A program made the position numbers and the translations under genes. Below, piece after piece: positions 8,989 through 17,555 of a stretch of DNA of 64,000 nt (position 1 is its first letter; every line of letters begins with the position of its first letter). Location: contig NZ_JAHKQF010000009.1 in the NCBI RefSeq assembly GCF_018860965.1, positions 1-64,000 on the forward strand, read 5' to 3'. The stretch comes from Alteromonas sp. C1M14. GTDB lineage: Bacteria; Pseudomonadota; Gammaproteobacteria; Enterobacterales; Alteromonadaceae. The notes below the pieces were generated by a model. It was not told where the DNA came from, ran no database searches, and saw only the letters and a list, made by a program, of their open reading frames with translations.

Positions 8989-11811
8989 ATGGATAAAATC
9001 GAAATACGCGGTGCCCGCACCCACAACTTAAAAAACATCGATTTAACCCTTCCCCGCGACAAACTGGTTGTCATCACCGGGCTATCAGGTTCAGGCAAGT
9101 CGTCGCTGGCGTTTGATACGCTGTATGCAGAAGGGCAACGGCGATATGTCGAATCCTTGTCGGCATACGCCAGACAGTTTTTATCGATGATGGAAAAACC
9201 CGATGTGGATCACATCGAGGGTTTGTCTCCCGCCATCTCTATTGAGCAAAAGTCTACGTCTCACAACCCCCGTTCGACGGTGGGAACCATTACAGAAATT
9301 TATGATTACTTACGTTTAATGTTTGCCCGGGTGGGAACCCCCCGGTGTCCAGAACATGACGTCCCTCTTGATGCACAAACCGTTAGTCAGATGGTCGATA
9401 AAGTGCTGTCGATGCCAGAGGGCACCAAGCTAATGCTATTGGCCCCGGTCATTGAAGCCCGTAAAGGTGAGCATGTTAAAACCCTACAAAATTTGGCTGC
9501 ACAAGGGTTTATACGGGCCCGTATCGACGGAGAAGTATGTGATTTATCCGATCCACCGGAATTAGATCTTCGCAAGAAGCACTCCATTGAAGTGGTGGTA
9601 GACCGGTTTAAAGTGCGCGATGACTTACAGCTACGGTTAGCTGAGTCTTTCGAGACGGCGCTGGAGTTGGCCGGCGGTAACGCAAAAGTGGCCTACATGG
9701 ATGATAGCGATGCCGAGGAAATTATTTTTTCGGCTAACTTTGCCTGCCCTCATTGTGGTTACAGCATTAGCGAGTTAGAGCCACGGTTATTTTCCTTTAA
9801 TAACCCTGCCGGTGCCTGTCCTACTTGCGATGGCTTAGGTACACGTCAGTTTTTTGATCCCGCCCTTGTGATCACCAATGATGAACTCAGTTTGTCTGGC
9901 GGCGCAATTCGCGGATGGGACAAGCGCAGCTATTATTATTTTCAGATGTTGCAGGCCGTTGCCGAAGCATACGATTTTAGCCTCACCGCACCATTTAGCG
10001 AACTCAGCGAAGAGGCCAAAGACACCATCCTTTTTGGTTCTAAAGGGAAATCGTTGAAGTTTAAATATATAAACGAGCGCGGCGATGTAATGGAGCGCAA
10101 GCATCCCTTTGAAGGCATCATCCCCAATATGGAACGCCGCTATCGAGAAACAGAATCGAACGCGGTACGGGAAGAATTGGCGAAACATTTAAGCCAACAA
10201 CCCTGTAACAGCTGCGGTGGCGCACGACTACGTACCGAAGCTAGGTATGTCTTTATTGAAGGCACCAACCTACCAACAATTACCGAGATGTCTATCTCAG
10301 AAGCATTAGCCTTTTTCGAAAACTTAAATTTAAGTGGTCAACGAGGGCAAATTGCCGAGAAAATCTTAAAAGAAATTCTCGATAGGCTGGGCTTTTTGGT
10401 CAATGTGGGCCTTAACTATTTGTCTCTATCTCGTAGCGCCGACACCCTATCTGGCGGTGAAGCACAGCGTATTCGTCTGGCCAGCCAAATTGGGGCAGGG
10501 TTAGTCGGTGTTATGTACGTGCTGGACGAACCGTCCATCGGTTTGCACCAGCGAGATAACGAGCGCTTGCTAAAAACCCTCACCCGGCTGCGGGATTTAG
10601 GTAACACTGTATTGGTGGTAGAGCATGATGAAGATGCCATTCGCGAAGCAGATTATGTGGTGGACATTGGCCCAGGCGCGGGGGTCCACGGCGGTGAAAT
10701 TATTGCCGAAGGTACGCTGGAAGATATTTTAAATAGTGAAGACTCACTTACAGGAAAATACCTGTCTGGAAGAGAAAAGATTGATATTCCGACCACGCGT
10801 ACGCCGTGTCAGAAAGAGAAATGGCTTTCGCTAAGTGGCGCGACCGGAAACAACCTAAAAGATGTCACCCTTAATATTCCAGTGGGTTTAATGACCTGTG
10901 TAACCGGCGTTTCTGGCTCTGGTAAATCCACCTTAGTCAACGACACCTTTTATCGCATCGCCCATCGTGAATTAAATAAAGCTACCACCTCTGAGCCCGC
11001 GCCTTATCACGAAATGAAAGGCCTGGAACAACTCGATAAGGTGGTGGATATAGACCAATCTCCCATCGGACGCACACCGCGCTCGAATCCGGCGACCTAC
11101 GCCGGCATTTTCACCCCCATTCGTGAATTATTCGCCGGCACACAAGAAGCCCGCTCAAGAGGGTACAAACCCGGCAGGTTCAGCTTTAACGTCAAAGGCG
11201 GTCGCTGCGAAGCGTGTCAGGGTGACGGCGTCATTAAGGTCGAAATGCACTTTCTACCCGATGTTTATGTACCTTGTGATGTGTGTAAAGGGAAGCGCTA
11301 TAACCGTGAAACCCTCGAAATCCAATACAAAGGAAAAAGCATTCACGAAGTGTTGGATATGACAGTGGAAGATGCACGGCAGTTTTTTGATGCCATTCCA
11401 TCCATTGCTCGGAAATTACAAACATTAATGGACGTGGGTTTAGCCTATATCCGCTTGGGGCAGGCAGCCACCACACTATCCGGTGGTGAAGCGCAGCGGG
11501 TGAAGCTGGCCAAAGAGTTGAGTAAACGAGATACAGGACAAACCCTATACATTCTTGATGAACCGACTACCGGGTTACACTTCCACGATATCAAACAGTT
11601 ATTGGCGGTATTGCATCGCCTAAGAGATCACGGCAACACCGTGGTGGTCATTGAACACAACCTTGATGTAGTTAAAACTGCAGACTGGGTGGTGGATCTT
11701 GGTCCCGAAGGTGGCTCTGGCGGTGGTCAAATTATTGCTGAAGGGACACCAGAGACCGTTGCAGAAGCCGAAGTCTCTCACACCGGACGTTTTCTTAAGT
11801 CTATGCTGTAG
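8989..11811 (+). CDS. uvrA: Excinuclease ABC subunit A, UvrA
   Basis: 940 aa, the same length as E. coli UvrA. It is the damage-recognition ATPase of nucleotide excision repair. Two ABC ATPase modules are seen: Walker [10 protein letters not shown] near residue 31 and GVSGSGKST near residue 640. Two LSGGEAQR signatures are present, and two Walker B regions contain LDEP. Zinc-binding CxxC pairs occur near CPHCGYS/CPTCDG and [16 protein letters not shown]. It loads UvrB at lesions. I looked for a LexA box before the start and saw none that matches the CTGT-N8-ACAG consensus. A strong terminator follows. Confidence 0.98.
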   Translation: MDKIEIRGARTHNLKNIDLTLPRDKLVVITGLSGSGKSSLAFDTLYAEGQRRYVESLSAYARQFLSMMEKPDVDHIEGLSPAISIEQKSTSHNPRSTVGTITEIYDYLRLMFARVGTPRCPEHDVPLDAQTVSQMVDKVLSMPEGTKLMLLAPVIEARKGEHVKTLQNLAAQGFIRARIDGEVCDLSDPPELDLRKKHSIEVVVDRFKVRDDLQLRLAESFETALELAGGNAKVAYMDDSDAEEIIFSANFACPHCGYSISELEPRLFSFNNPAGACPTCDGLGTRQFFDPALVITNDELSLSGGAIRGWDKRSYYYFQMLQAVAEAYDFSLTAPFSELSEEAKDTILFGSKGKSLKFKYINERGDVMERKHPFEGIIPNMERRYRETESNAVREELAKHLSQQPCNSCGGARLRTEARYVFIEGTNLPTITEMSISEALAFFENLNLSGQRGQIAEKILKEILDRLGFLVNVGLNYLSLSRSADTLSGGEAQRIRLASQIGAGLVGVMYVLDEPSIGLHQRDNERLLKTLTRLRDLGNTVLVVEHDEDAIREADYVVDIGPGAGVHGGEIIAEGTLEDILNSEDSLTGKYLSGREKIDIPTTRTPCQKEKWLSLSGATGNNLKDVTLNIPVGLMTCVTGVSGSGKSTLVNDTFYRIAHRELNKATTSEPAPYHEMKGLEQLDKVVDIDQSPIGRTPRSNPATYAGIFTPIRELFAGTQEARSRGYKPGRFSFNVKGGRCEACQGDGVIKVEMHFLPDVYVPCDVCKGKRYNRETLEIQYKGKSIHEVLDMTVEDARQFFDAIPSIARKLQTLMDVGLAYIRLGQAATTLSGGEAQRVKLAKELSKRDTGQTLYILDEPTTGLHFHDIKQLLAVLHRLRDHGNTVVVIEHNLDVVKTADWVVDLGPEGGSGGGQIIAEGTPETVAEAEVSHTGRFLKSML

Positions 11812-11828
11812 GCTTCGACCAGTATTAT

Positions 11829-11856
11829 AAAGGGGTCGCTCAGTGACCCCTTTTTT
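11829..11856 (+). terminator. Rho-independent terminator of uvrA
   Basis: The stem AAAGGGGTC/GACCCCTTT with a 7-nt loop runs into TTTTTT, 18 bp after the uvrA stop. Confidence 0.92.
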
Positions 11857-11906
11857 ATTGCAGGTTATGAAATAATACGACGATAACTTAAAAAGAAGAT
11901 ACGACG

Positions 11907-12389
11907 ATGTTGTTTACTAAAAAAATTACAATGTGTTGGTTACTAGCCCTCATATGCATGTCACTGCCAGTATCAGCAAAAACACCAACTGAAGTATTCT
12001 GGGAAGATCTGGTACCCGAGGGTTTCAACGAGCTAGCCCCTACACCGTTAATGAACCATGAAAATACCATGGCCCAATTACAGCCCAACGCCCCCGTAGT
12101 AGAAGCTTATAACGGCAAGTACGTAAAAATTCCTGGGTTTGTGGTGCCGTTAGAAGGAACCGATGAGCTAACCACCGAGTTTCTCTTGGTTCCCTACTTT
12201 GGTGCGTGTATCCACGTCCCGCCCCCTGCGTCGAATCAAATTGTTCATGTTACCTTTGAAAACGGCGTAGCCATAGACGACCTATACGATGCAGTATGGG
12301 TAACAGGAACACTATCAACGGAAGGCTGGCAGGGAGATATCGCATCTGTGGGTTATCGGTTGAAAGGAGCCGCTGTAGCGCCCTATTAA
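11907..12389 (+). CDS. Exported DUF3299 protein
   Basis: 160 aa. The N-terminal hydrophobic segment ending near SVSA/VSAK (about residue 24) is a signal peptide, so the protein should be periplasmic. The DUF3299 core is clear: KIPGFVVPLEG, then FLLVPYFGACIHVPPP followed by SNQIVHV. The conserved Cys-Ile-His of YFGACIH could bind metal, but no function is established. A longer paralog lies at 63361-63999 beside zinc-uptake genes, which hints at a metal link for this copy too. It stands as a single gene between the uvrA terminator and the convergent oxygenase gene. Confidence 0.85.
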   Translation: MLFTKKITMCWLLALICMSLPVSAKTPTEVFWEDLVPEGFNELAPTPLMNHENTMAQLQPNAPVVEAYNGKYVKIPGFVVPLEGTDELTTEFLLVPYFGACIHVPPPASNQIVHVTFENGVAIDDLYDAVWVTGTLSTEGWQGDIASVGYRLKGAAVAPY

Positions 12390-12435
12390 GGCGCTAACAT
12401 CGGCAAAGCGGTTGTCTAAAGCCGATGACATTTAA

Positions 12436-13149
12436 CTATTGGGTGTAGATTTTTTCGGCTCGATTAAACAACATCCATGATGTAAGAATATATTTGTCAT
12501 TGCTCACCGGCACATTACCCCGGTGGGTATGAGTAAAACCAGCAGGCGCAATCACCATGCGACCGACCTTCGGTTGAATGCATTGTTGCTGGTAATAAAA
12601 CTCAGTTTCTCCCCCTTCCTCTACATCATTTAAGTAAAACATAAATAGCAGCACACGATGCAAGGCTTCATTATGAGGTAACTGAGGGTAAACTTCGGAA
12701 TGCCAATAAGGATAGCCTCCTTTCTCGGCGGTATAGCGTTGGGTATTAATGTCACCAATGCGAAAGAGGTAATTAACCAGGTTCGCCAAATTCGGTTTAC
12801 CCACTGCATGGAAGTTCTCTTCAGTAAGTTTTACCGGCTGCCCTGTTTGAGGGTGCATCACCGTTAAGCCGATAGGACCCGTTAGCGCGAAAAAATGCTG
12901 CTCTATATAACGCAGCAATTCGTTACCGGTGGCCGTCATAACTGCCTTAAGAAAGGGCTTGAACACCTCATCTTGGGTAAAAGACACATCCATACTACGT
13001 TTTTTATCCGGATCAACACCGCCGCCGGTTTTTCCTGCCGATAAGTGCTGGCTTTGTTCAAATGCTGCGGTAATCTGCTGACATAGCTTGGCGGGCAGAA
13101 CGTTATCGACAACCGTAATGAAATCTGTTGGCGTGGTTTGCAATGACAA
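12436..13149 (-). CDS. 2OG-Fe(II) oxygenase (prolyl 4-hydroxylase-like)
   Basis: 237 aa. The C-terminal half is a double-stranded beta-helix of the 2-oxoglutarate/Fe(II) type. The first metal pair reads H150-S-E152 (WHSEVYP) rather than the usual HxD. The distal histidine lies in GFTHTHRGN (207 or 209), and a lysine (K219) precedes YILTSW where the 2OG carboxylate is normally bound. The start is a TTG at 13147-13149, preceded by GAGG and placed one base after the stop of the thioesterase gene, so translation is probably coupled. Substrate unknown; members hydroxylate prolyl or other side chains. Confidence 0.8.
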   Translation of the reverse strand: MSLQTTPTDFITVVDNVLPAKLCQQITAAFEQSQHLSAGKTGGGVDPDKKRSMDVSFTQDEVFKPFLKAVMTATGNELLRYIEQHFFALTGPIGLTVMHPQTGQPVKLTEENFHAVGKPNLANLVNYLFRIGDINTQRYTAEKGGYPYWHSEVYPQLPHNEALHRVLLFMFYLNDVEEGGETEFYYQQQCIQPKVGRMVIAPAGFTHTHRGNVPVSNDKYILTSWMLFNRAEKIYTQ

Positions 13150-13150
13150 T

Positions 13151-13561
13151 TTACACCTCTTTGATATACGGCTTCACCTTTTCCCGAATGGCATCGGGGA
13201 TGGGCTGTGCCTGTTGCTTAACATAATCAAAATACACCATGGTGGTATTTCCGGTGGCGCAATGGGTATTGTTCTGCCAAATTTCCTGATACACATCAAA
13301 TGAACTTCGGCCCAAACGCCCAACCCAGGTTTTCACGATCACCGAACTGCCGTAATAAATTTGGGCCAGAAAATCCACCTTGTAACTGGCTAAAATTAGC
13401 GGCCAGTCAGACAAAGATAGGGATGGCGAAAAGAGGCGAAACAACGGATCTCTGGCCGCTTCAAACCAACCGACGTGCACGGTATTGCCCACATGGCCAA
13501 GCCCATCTGTTTCATAAAACCGCACATCAAATTGAGTTTCCATAGGCGTCACAACAGCCAT
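13151..13561 (-). CDS. Acyl-CoA thioesterase, YbgC/FadM-like hotdog fold
   Basis: 136 aa, the usual length for a single 4HBT hotdog domain. The N-terminal VRFYETDGLGHVGN is the family motif in which Asp near residue 19 and the nearby His act in thioester hydrolysis. FEAARDPLF and the strand pair YYGSSVIVKTWVGRLGRSSF follow. It hydrolyses acyl-CoA thioesters in the cytoplasm; chain length cannot be deduced. It is the first gene of a two-gene unit with the 2OG-Fe(II) oxygenase, with one base between stop and next start. Confidence 0.88.
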   Translation of the reverse strand: MAVVTPMETQFDVRFYETDGLGHVGNTVHVGWFEAARDPLFRLFSPSLSLSDWPLILASYKVDFLAQIYYGSSVIVKTWVGRLGRSSFDVYQEIWQNNTHCATGNTTMVYFDYVKQQAQPIPDAIREKVKPYIKEV

Positions 13562-13844
13562 GAAGCCTCCTTATTTTATTTGTTTTCACTATCGAATGAA
13601 TCAAAACATATCATAGGACACTCGAGATTGACCTATCTCTTTTTTCAATTACTGTTTGTCGAATAATTTTACAAATTCATTTAATAAACTTTGAAGATAA
13701 AAAATAAATCAATATAAATCATGCATATAAAAAGTGGCGTAATACATGCATAAGGCCAAAGCACAAGCTACTGTTCCCACAACGACGTTGTATAAACAGT
13801 AATTCTTAGAAAGTAATTATCGCAATATTTTAAGGAGTACGATA

Positions 13845-14462
13845 ATGAAAAACACACTGTTAAAAACTGTTATTGCTGGGTCCGTTTTACTATTAAGTAA
13901 CGTAGTAAGCGCTGCTTTAGTCACAATCGATTTTGAATCAGACACCACAGGGGTTCAAGTAGATGGATTTTCAAGTGTTGATGCGTCTGGTGTGTACTTT
14001 AGTAACTCTACAGGTAATTCTCTGGAATTAGGAAATTTCGGTTCACAAAGCGACGGTATAGGCCTGGGAATATTTGCAGACGATGCCAGTGCATTGAACA
14101 TTAGCTTTGATAGTCAAATCTCATTTCTATCTTTAGATTTTGGTAACGACGACCCAGGCTACACCCAATCCGGTGATGTTGCTCTGTTAACCCTTTTCAA
14201 TGGGGCCTCTCAGGTTGCACAAACTAGCATAGAAATGAACCTAGACGATATCCTGAACCAAACCATCTCTTATAGCGGCGTGCTGTTCGACAGTGCCAGC
14301 TTTGTTTTCGCAGATGCATCGTTCAATCCTCTTAGTCTGATTGAAATCGTTGACAATATTACCTATGAAACAAGTGCGGTAAGCGTACCTGAACCTTCCA
14401 CACTCGCTATCTTAGCATTAGGTGTATTTGGTCTTGCTGCCCGTAAGCGCTGCCAAAAATAA
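13845..14462 (+). CDS. PEP-CTERM sorting domain protein
   Basis: 205 aa. A signal peptide ends near SAA (about residue 23). The body is a low-complexity beta-rich secreted domain (Ser, Asp, Asn rich). The C-terminus VPEPSTLAILALGVFGLAA followed by RKR is a textbook PEP-CTERM signal: a VPEP box, a single transmembrane helix and a basic cluster. Exosortase (EpsH/XrtA type) cleaves such proteins for release or surface attachment, often together with exopolysaccharide. No exosortase gene is in this window. The start has AAGGAG nine bases upstream. Confidence 0.9.
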   Translation: MKNTLLKTVIAGSVLLLSNVVSAALVTIDFESDTTGVQVDGFSSVDASGVYFSNSTGNSLELGNFGSQSDGIGLGIFADDASALNISFDSQISFLSLDFGNDDPGYTQSGDVALLTLFNGASQVAQTSIEMNLDDILNQTISYSGVLFDSASFVFADASFNPLSLIEIVDNITYETSAVSVPEPSTLAILALGVFGLAARKRCQK

Positions 14463-14496
14463 GTTAAATGCTCATGTAGCATGCTAGATATATAAT

Positions 14497-14526
14497 AAAA
14501 ATGCCCCGTCTTTACGGGGCATTTTT
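14497..14526. terminator. Bidirectional rho-independent terminator
   Basis: AAAAATGCCCCGT/ACGGGGCATTTTT is a 13-bp perfect stem with a 4-nt loop. It lies between the PEP-CTERM gene and the convergent CDF gene, and its A/T tails serve both strands. Confidence 0.92.
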
Positions 14527-14574
14527 ATATCTCGATTAAATCACCACATTCATCTACCTAAGAATAGTCCGCTG

Positions 14575-15486
14575 TTAATGTGCATGCCGGTGATCCCGAC
14601 ACGCTTCACCGGGCGCTTCAAACTCAATGGTTGTGTGGGCCAGTGCGAATGGAGCAAGCTTTTCGTTAATGCATTGCTTAAGTTGTCGGGTTTCAGTGGC
14701 ATCTAACTCAGCATCTAATTCAATATGTGCAGTAAGCACATGATGTTCGCCATCTAACGACCAAAAATGAACGTGATGTAAGTTATCAACATGTCCTAGC
14801 GCCAATAAGGTGTCTTGAATTGCTTGCTGTTGCTGAGCATCTGGGCTGCCTTGTAAAAAAATACGAATGGTTTGAAAAATATAGCGGCCCACATTGAACA
14901 AGATAAACAGAGTAAATAGCACCGACAACAGTGGATCTAACACTGGCCAATGCACAAACTGCAGCACGACCCCGACGATCAGCACGGCAACCCAACCAAG
15001 TACATCTTCCAACAAATGCCAATTAAGCACTTTTTCGTTAAGGGTGTCTCCGCCAGACAGTTTGTACGCCGCAGTACCATTTACCACAATGCCTAAAATT
15101 GCCAAGCCTATCATCCCTTCGGTAACCGGCATTTCGGGCGACCACAACCGTGGAATAGCTTGGGTCAAAACCCAGCTAGATCCGACAATAAGGATCAGCC
15201 CATTTATCATTGCACCTAAAAGGCTTAAACGCTTGTACCCGTAAGTAAAACGCTCGTTAGCTTGTTTATGCCCCGCCTTACTTAGCACCCAAGCAAGACC
15301 AATAGACAGGGAATCCCCTAAATCATGAACGGCATCAGCCATGATGGCCACTGAATTAAACAGCCACCCGCCGATAAACTCAATAATAGTAAAAATAAAA
15401 TTAAGCCAGAACGCCCAACCGATTCGCGATGTGTCGCCGCCATGATGATGACCGTGGTGATGATGGTGATGGTTGTGAGAATGCAA
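14575..15486 (-). CDS. Zinc-type cation diffusion facilitator exporter
   Basis: 303 aa. The N-terminus is a histidine run (MHSHNHHHHHHGHHHGG) that probably gathers Zn2+. Six transmembrane helices follow. TM2 carries the HxxxD pair HDLGD and TM5 the HxxxD pair HLLED, the tetrahedral site typical of Zn/Cd-selecting CDF proteins such as ZitB. A cytoplasmic C-terminal ferredoxin-like domain (HHVHFWSLDGEHHVLTAHIEL) and a second His cluster (CRDHRHAH) end the protein. It exports zinc in exchange for protons. No adjacent regulator was seen. Confidence 0.9.
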   Translation of the reverse strand: MHSHNHHHHHHGHHHGGDTSRIGWAFWLNFIFTIIEFIGGWLFNSVAIMADAVHDLGDSLSIGLAWVLSKAGHKQANERFTYGYKRLSLLGAMINGLILIVGSSWVLTQAIPRLWSPEMPVTEGMIGLAILGIVVNGTAAYKLSGGDTLNEKVLNWHLLEDVLGWVAVLIVGVVLQFVHWPVLDPLLSVLFTLFILFNVGRYIFQTIRIFLQGSPDAQQQQAIQDTLLALGHVDNLHHVHFWSLDGEHHVLTAHIELDAELDATETRQLKQCINEKLAPFALAHTTIEFEAPGEACRDHRHAH

Positions 15487-15652
15487 TCGAGTTCCCTAGC
15501 TATGGGGTTGTAATTAGGATTATAAAGAGCCTACCAATGGGAATACAAGACAGTTGTTGGGCATCAGACAATGGCTCATATCAGTGGCTTTATATTTGCC
15601 TTGTTAAGCTAGGCTCGTTCGCACGGCTTCAGCGCTCACTATAATGAAAACC

Positions 15653-15680
15653 AAACAGCCGGTCTATTTACCGGCTGTTT
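15653..15680. terminator. Terminator of the TonB/amidohydrolase operon
   Basis: AAACAGCCGGT/ACCGGCTGTTT is an 11-bp perfect stem with a 6-nt loop, about 230 bp downstream of the amidohydrolase stop on the minus strand. T-tracts are short on both sides. Confidence 0.7.
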
Positions 15681-15749
15681 ATTTAGAACATTATAAATTA
15701 ACTAAGCCCGAGGACTTGGCTATGTTTGAGTATTCAATTCCTTCGTTGC

Positions 15750-15887
15750 CTATGGCAGCACTAACGACGGAAAAGGAAAGGTCAGCAAGATCATCAATAC
15801 AATAATACCGACAATAACCGTTGTTTCTAGGGTGACTCTACTTTGAGCCTTACAGCAGGGGCACTCCCCCCGATCCCCATTACCCAT
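15750..15887 (-). CDS. Possible 45-aa single-helix protein with CPCC motif
   Basis: A short minus-strand ORF sits downstream of the second amidohydrolase. From the ATG at 15885-15887 it reads MGNGDRGECPCCKAQSRV, then a single strongly hydrophobic helix (TTVIVGIIVLMILLTF) and a short tail. The four-residue CPCC could bind metal or be redox active. The organised soluble-plus-helix layout and its position before the operon terminator favour a real gene. There is no clear Shine-Dalgarno, and the upstream part overlaps the amidohydrolase in another frame. Treat as a candidate only. Confidence 0.3.
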   Translation of the reverse strand: MGNGDRGECPCCKAQSRVTLETTVIVGIIVLMILLTFPFPSLVLP

Positions 15888-15909
15888 AACATTGCGATAA
15901 CCTTGCCCG

Positions 15910-17508
15910 TTAGGGCTTTTTAACCATTGGGTAGTCAATGCCCAATTGCTCCAGATAGGTATCGTACTTTTCTGGGTCATAATAGTACTTCCTCATCTTC
16001 TCTCGATACTTTTCCATTATATCTTCGTTTAAGTAGGTCTGAGGTTCATCGCCGTCTCTGAGTAACGAGGTATATTGAATATCCTTGGTTTGTACCTCTT
16101 TAAAATATCGGTTCATCTCTGGCAATAAATCGGGGTTAGTAAATAAATCCACCAAGTTCATAGCATGAGCTTTTGCCCCTGCAATAATGCCTTTATGCGC
16201 AATAGGCGTGGCCATGGACACCGCATTTGCCCAATTATGTCCCGGTAAGTTAGGTATGTTCGACGGATACAACATAAAGATTGTTGGGACGTTCCAGGCA
16301 ATATCACCTACATCATCAGAGCCGCCACCGGTGAGTTTTTCCTGCGGTGGTGGTGCTCGCATGGGCATAACGTCTGTCGGCAAGCCGATGGGTTCTGCAC
16401 CAATTTCAGTTTGTAACGCCTTGGCCAGGGTTAGATCGTCTTCTGACCATGTGGGCATGCCTACTTTTTTGATATTTTCGTAAGCCGCTAACGCTAATGG
16501 TTTATTGAAATGTCCGGGCCATGCTGTCCCCATCACCACCGAATCCCAAGTGGTATTGCTCATCATGGCTGCGCCCTCGGCCATTTTATCGCCAATTTCC
16601 CACAACGCTTTTATATGGGGGTAATCGGTTTCCCGAAAGAAGTACCATGCCGTCGCCTTTTGTGGCACAACATTGGGTTGATCGCCACCATCAACGATAA
16701 CCGAATGGGTACGCTGGGCAAGACGTAAGTGCTCGCGGCGATAATTCATCCCAACGGACATAAGCTCTACGGCATCTAATGCACTTCGGCCTCGCCAAGG
16801 AGAGCCTGCACTATGGGCAGATTCGCCATAAAAGTTATACTTCACCGAGACCAAACCGGAAAACGCGGGGTTGCCGTAAAAAGTACCGAAGCTACTACCA
16901 ACGTGGGAATAAAGTACTGCATCCACGTTGTCAAAGTACCCTTCACGAACATAATAGGCTTTGGTCGCTAACTGTTCTTCGGCTACTCCGGGCCACAATA
17001 CCAAGGTACCTTCAATGTCATTGGCGATCATATAATCTTTCATCGCCAGTGCGGCAATAATATTTACCACCTGCCCAGAATTATGCCCTTCGCCATGACC
17101 TGGAGCGCCCTCTACGATAGGATCGTGATAGGCAACACCCGGTTTTTGCGACGCTTTAGGGATGCCGTCAAGATCGGTACCTAACGCTATCACAGGCTTA
17201 CCTGATCCCCAGGTGGCGTACCACGCGGTGGGAATACCAGCCATCCCTCGCTCAACTTCAAAACCGTGCTGTTCTAAAAACGCAGTTAAATACGCTGAAG
17301 TTTCTACCTCTTGAAAGCCCAATTCGCCGAAGGAAAAAATCATGTCATTCATGACCTGAGCCAGCTTCGTTTGCTTATCAATGGCCGAGACTAAGGCTTC
17401 TTTTGCAGATTCCCGTTCGTTTTCACTGAGGGTTGTTGCCTGGGCTGCGGAGAAAAAGTGGCCCAACACAACCATGGTACCCAATGCCTTTAACACTTTA
17501 TGTTGCAT
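15910..17508 (-). CDS. Exported M20-type amidohydrolase (AbgB-like), copy 2
   Basis: 532 aa. A signal peptide ends near AAQA (residue 24), which points to the periplasm; classical AbgB is cytoplasmic. The fold is that of M20 amidohydrolases related to the aminobenzoyl-glutamate hydrolase subunit B. A GHGEGHN motif spans residues 137-143, catalytic/ligand glutamates are E177-E178 in GVAEEQ, there is a dimerisation domain in the middle, and a late histidine lies in LPGHNWANA. In most M20D enzymes the first motif is GHxCGH and the Cys is a metal ligand; here it is Glu140. It is a close paralog of the gene at 17556 and follows it by 47 bp. The substrate is probably an N-acylated amino acid or dipeptide (inference). 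Confidence 0.85.
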   Translation of the reverse strand: MQHKVLKALGTMVVLGHFFSAAQATTLSENERESAKEALVSAIDKQTKLAQVMNDMIFSFGELGFQEVETSAYLTAFLEQHGFEVERGMAGIPTAWYATWGSGKPVIALGTDLDGIPKASQKPGVAYHDPIVEGAPGHGEGHNSGQVVNIIAALAMKDYMIANDIEGTLVLWPGVAEEQLATKAYYVREGYFDNVDAVLYSHVGSSFGTFYGNPAFSGLVSVKYNFYGESAHSAGSPWRGRSALDAVELMSVGMNYRREHLRLAQRTHSVIVDGGDQPNVVPQKATAWYFFRETDYPHIKALWEIGDKMAEGAAMMSNTTWDSVVMGTAWPGHFNKPLALAAYENIKKVGMPTWSEDDLTLAKALQTEIGAEPIGLPTDVMPMRAPPPQEKLTGGGSDDVGDIAWNVPTIFMLYPSNIPNLPGHNWANAVSMATPIAHKGIIAGAKAHAMNLVDLFTNPDLLPEMNRYFKEVQTKDIQYTSLLRDGDEPQTYLNEDIMEKYREKMRKYYYDPEKYDTYLEQLGIDYPMVKKP

Positions 17509-17555
17509 ATAAACTCCTTTTGATGAAGGGTGAGGAAAACCTCACCCATTCCGTT

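Larger units (their letters stand above)
15487..15909. other. Intergenic region upstream of CDF gene
   Basis: 423 bp between the CDF start and the end of the amidohydrolase operon. It contains a bidirectional terminator (15653-15680), a possible small minus-strand ORF (15750-15887), and presumably the CDF promoter. Nothing else could be supported. Confidence 0.5.
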
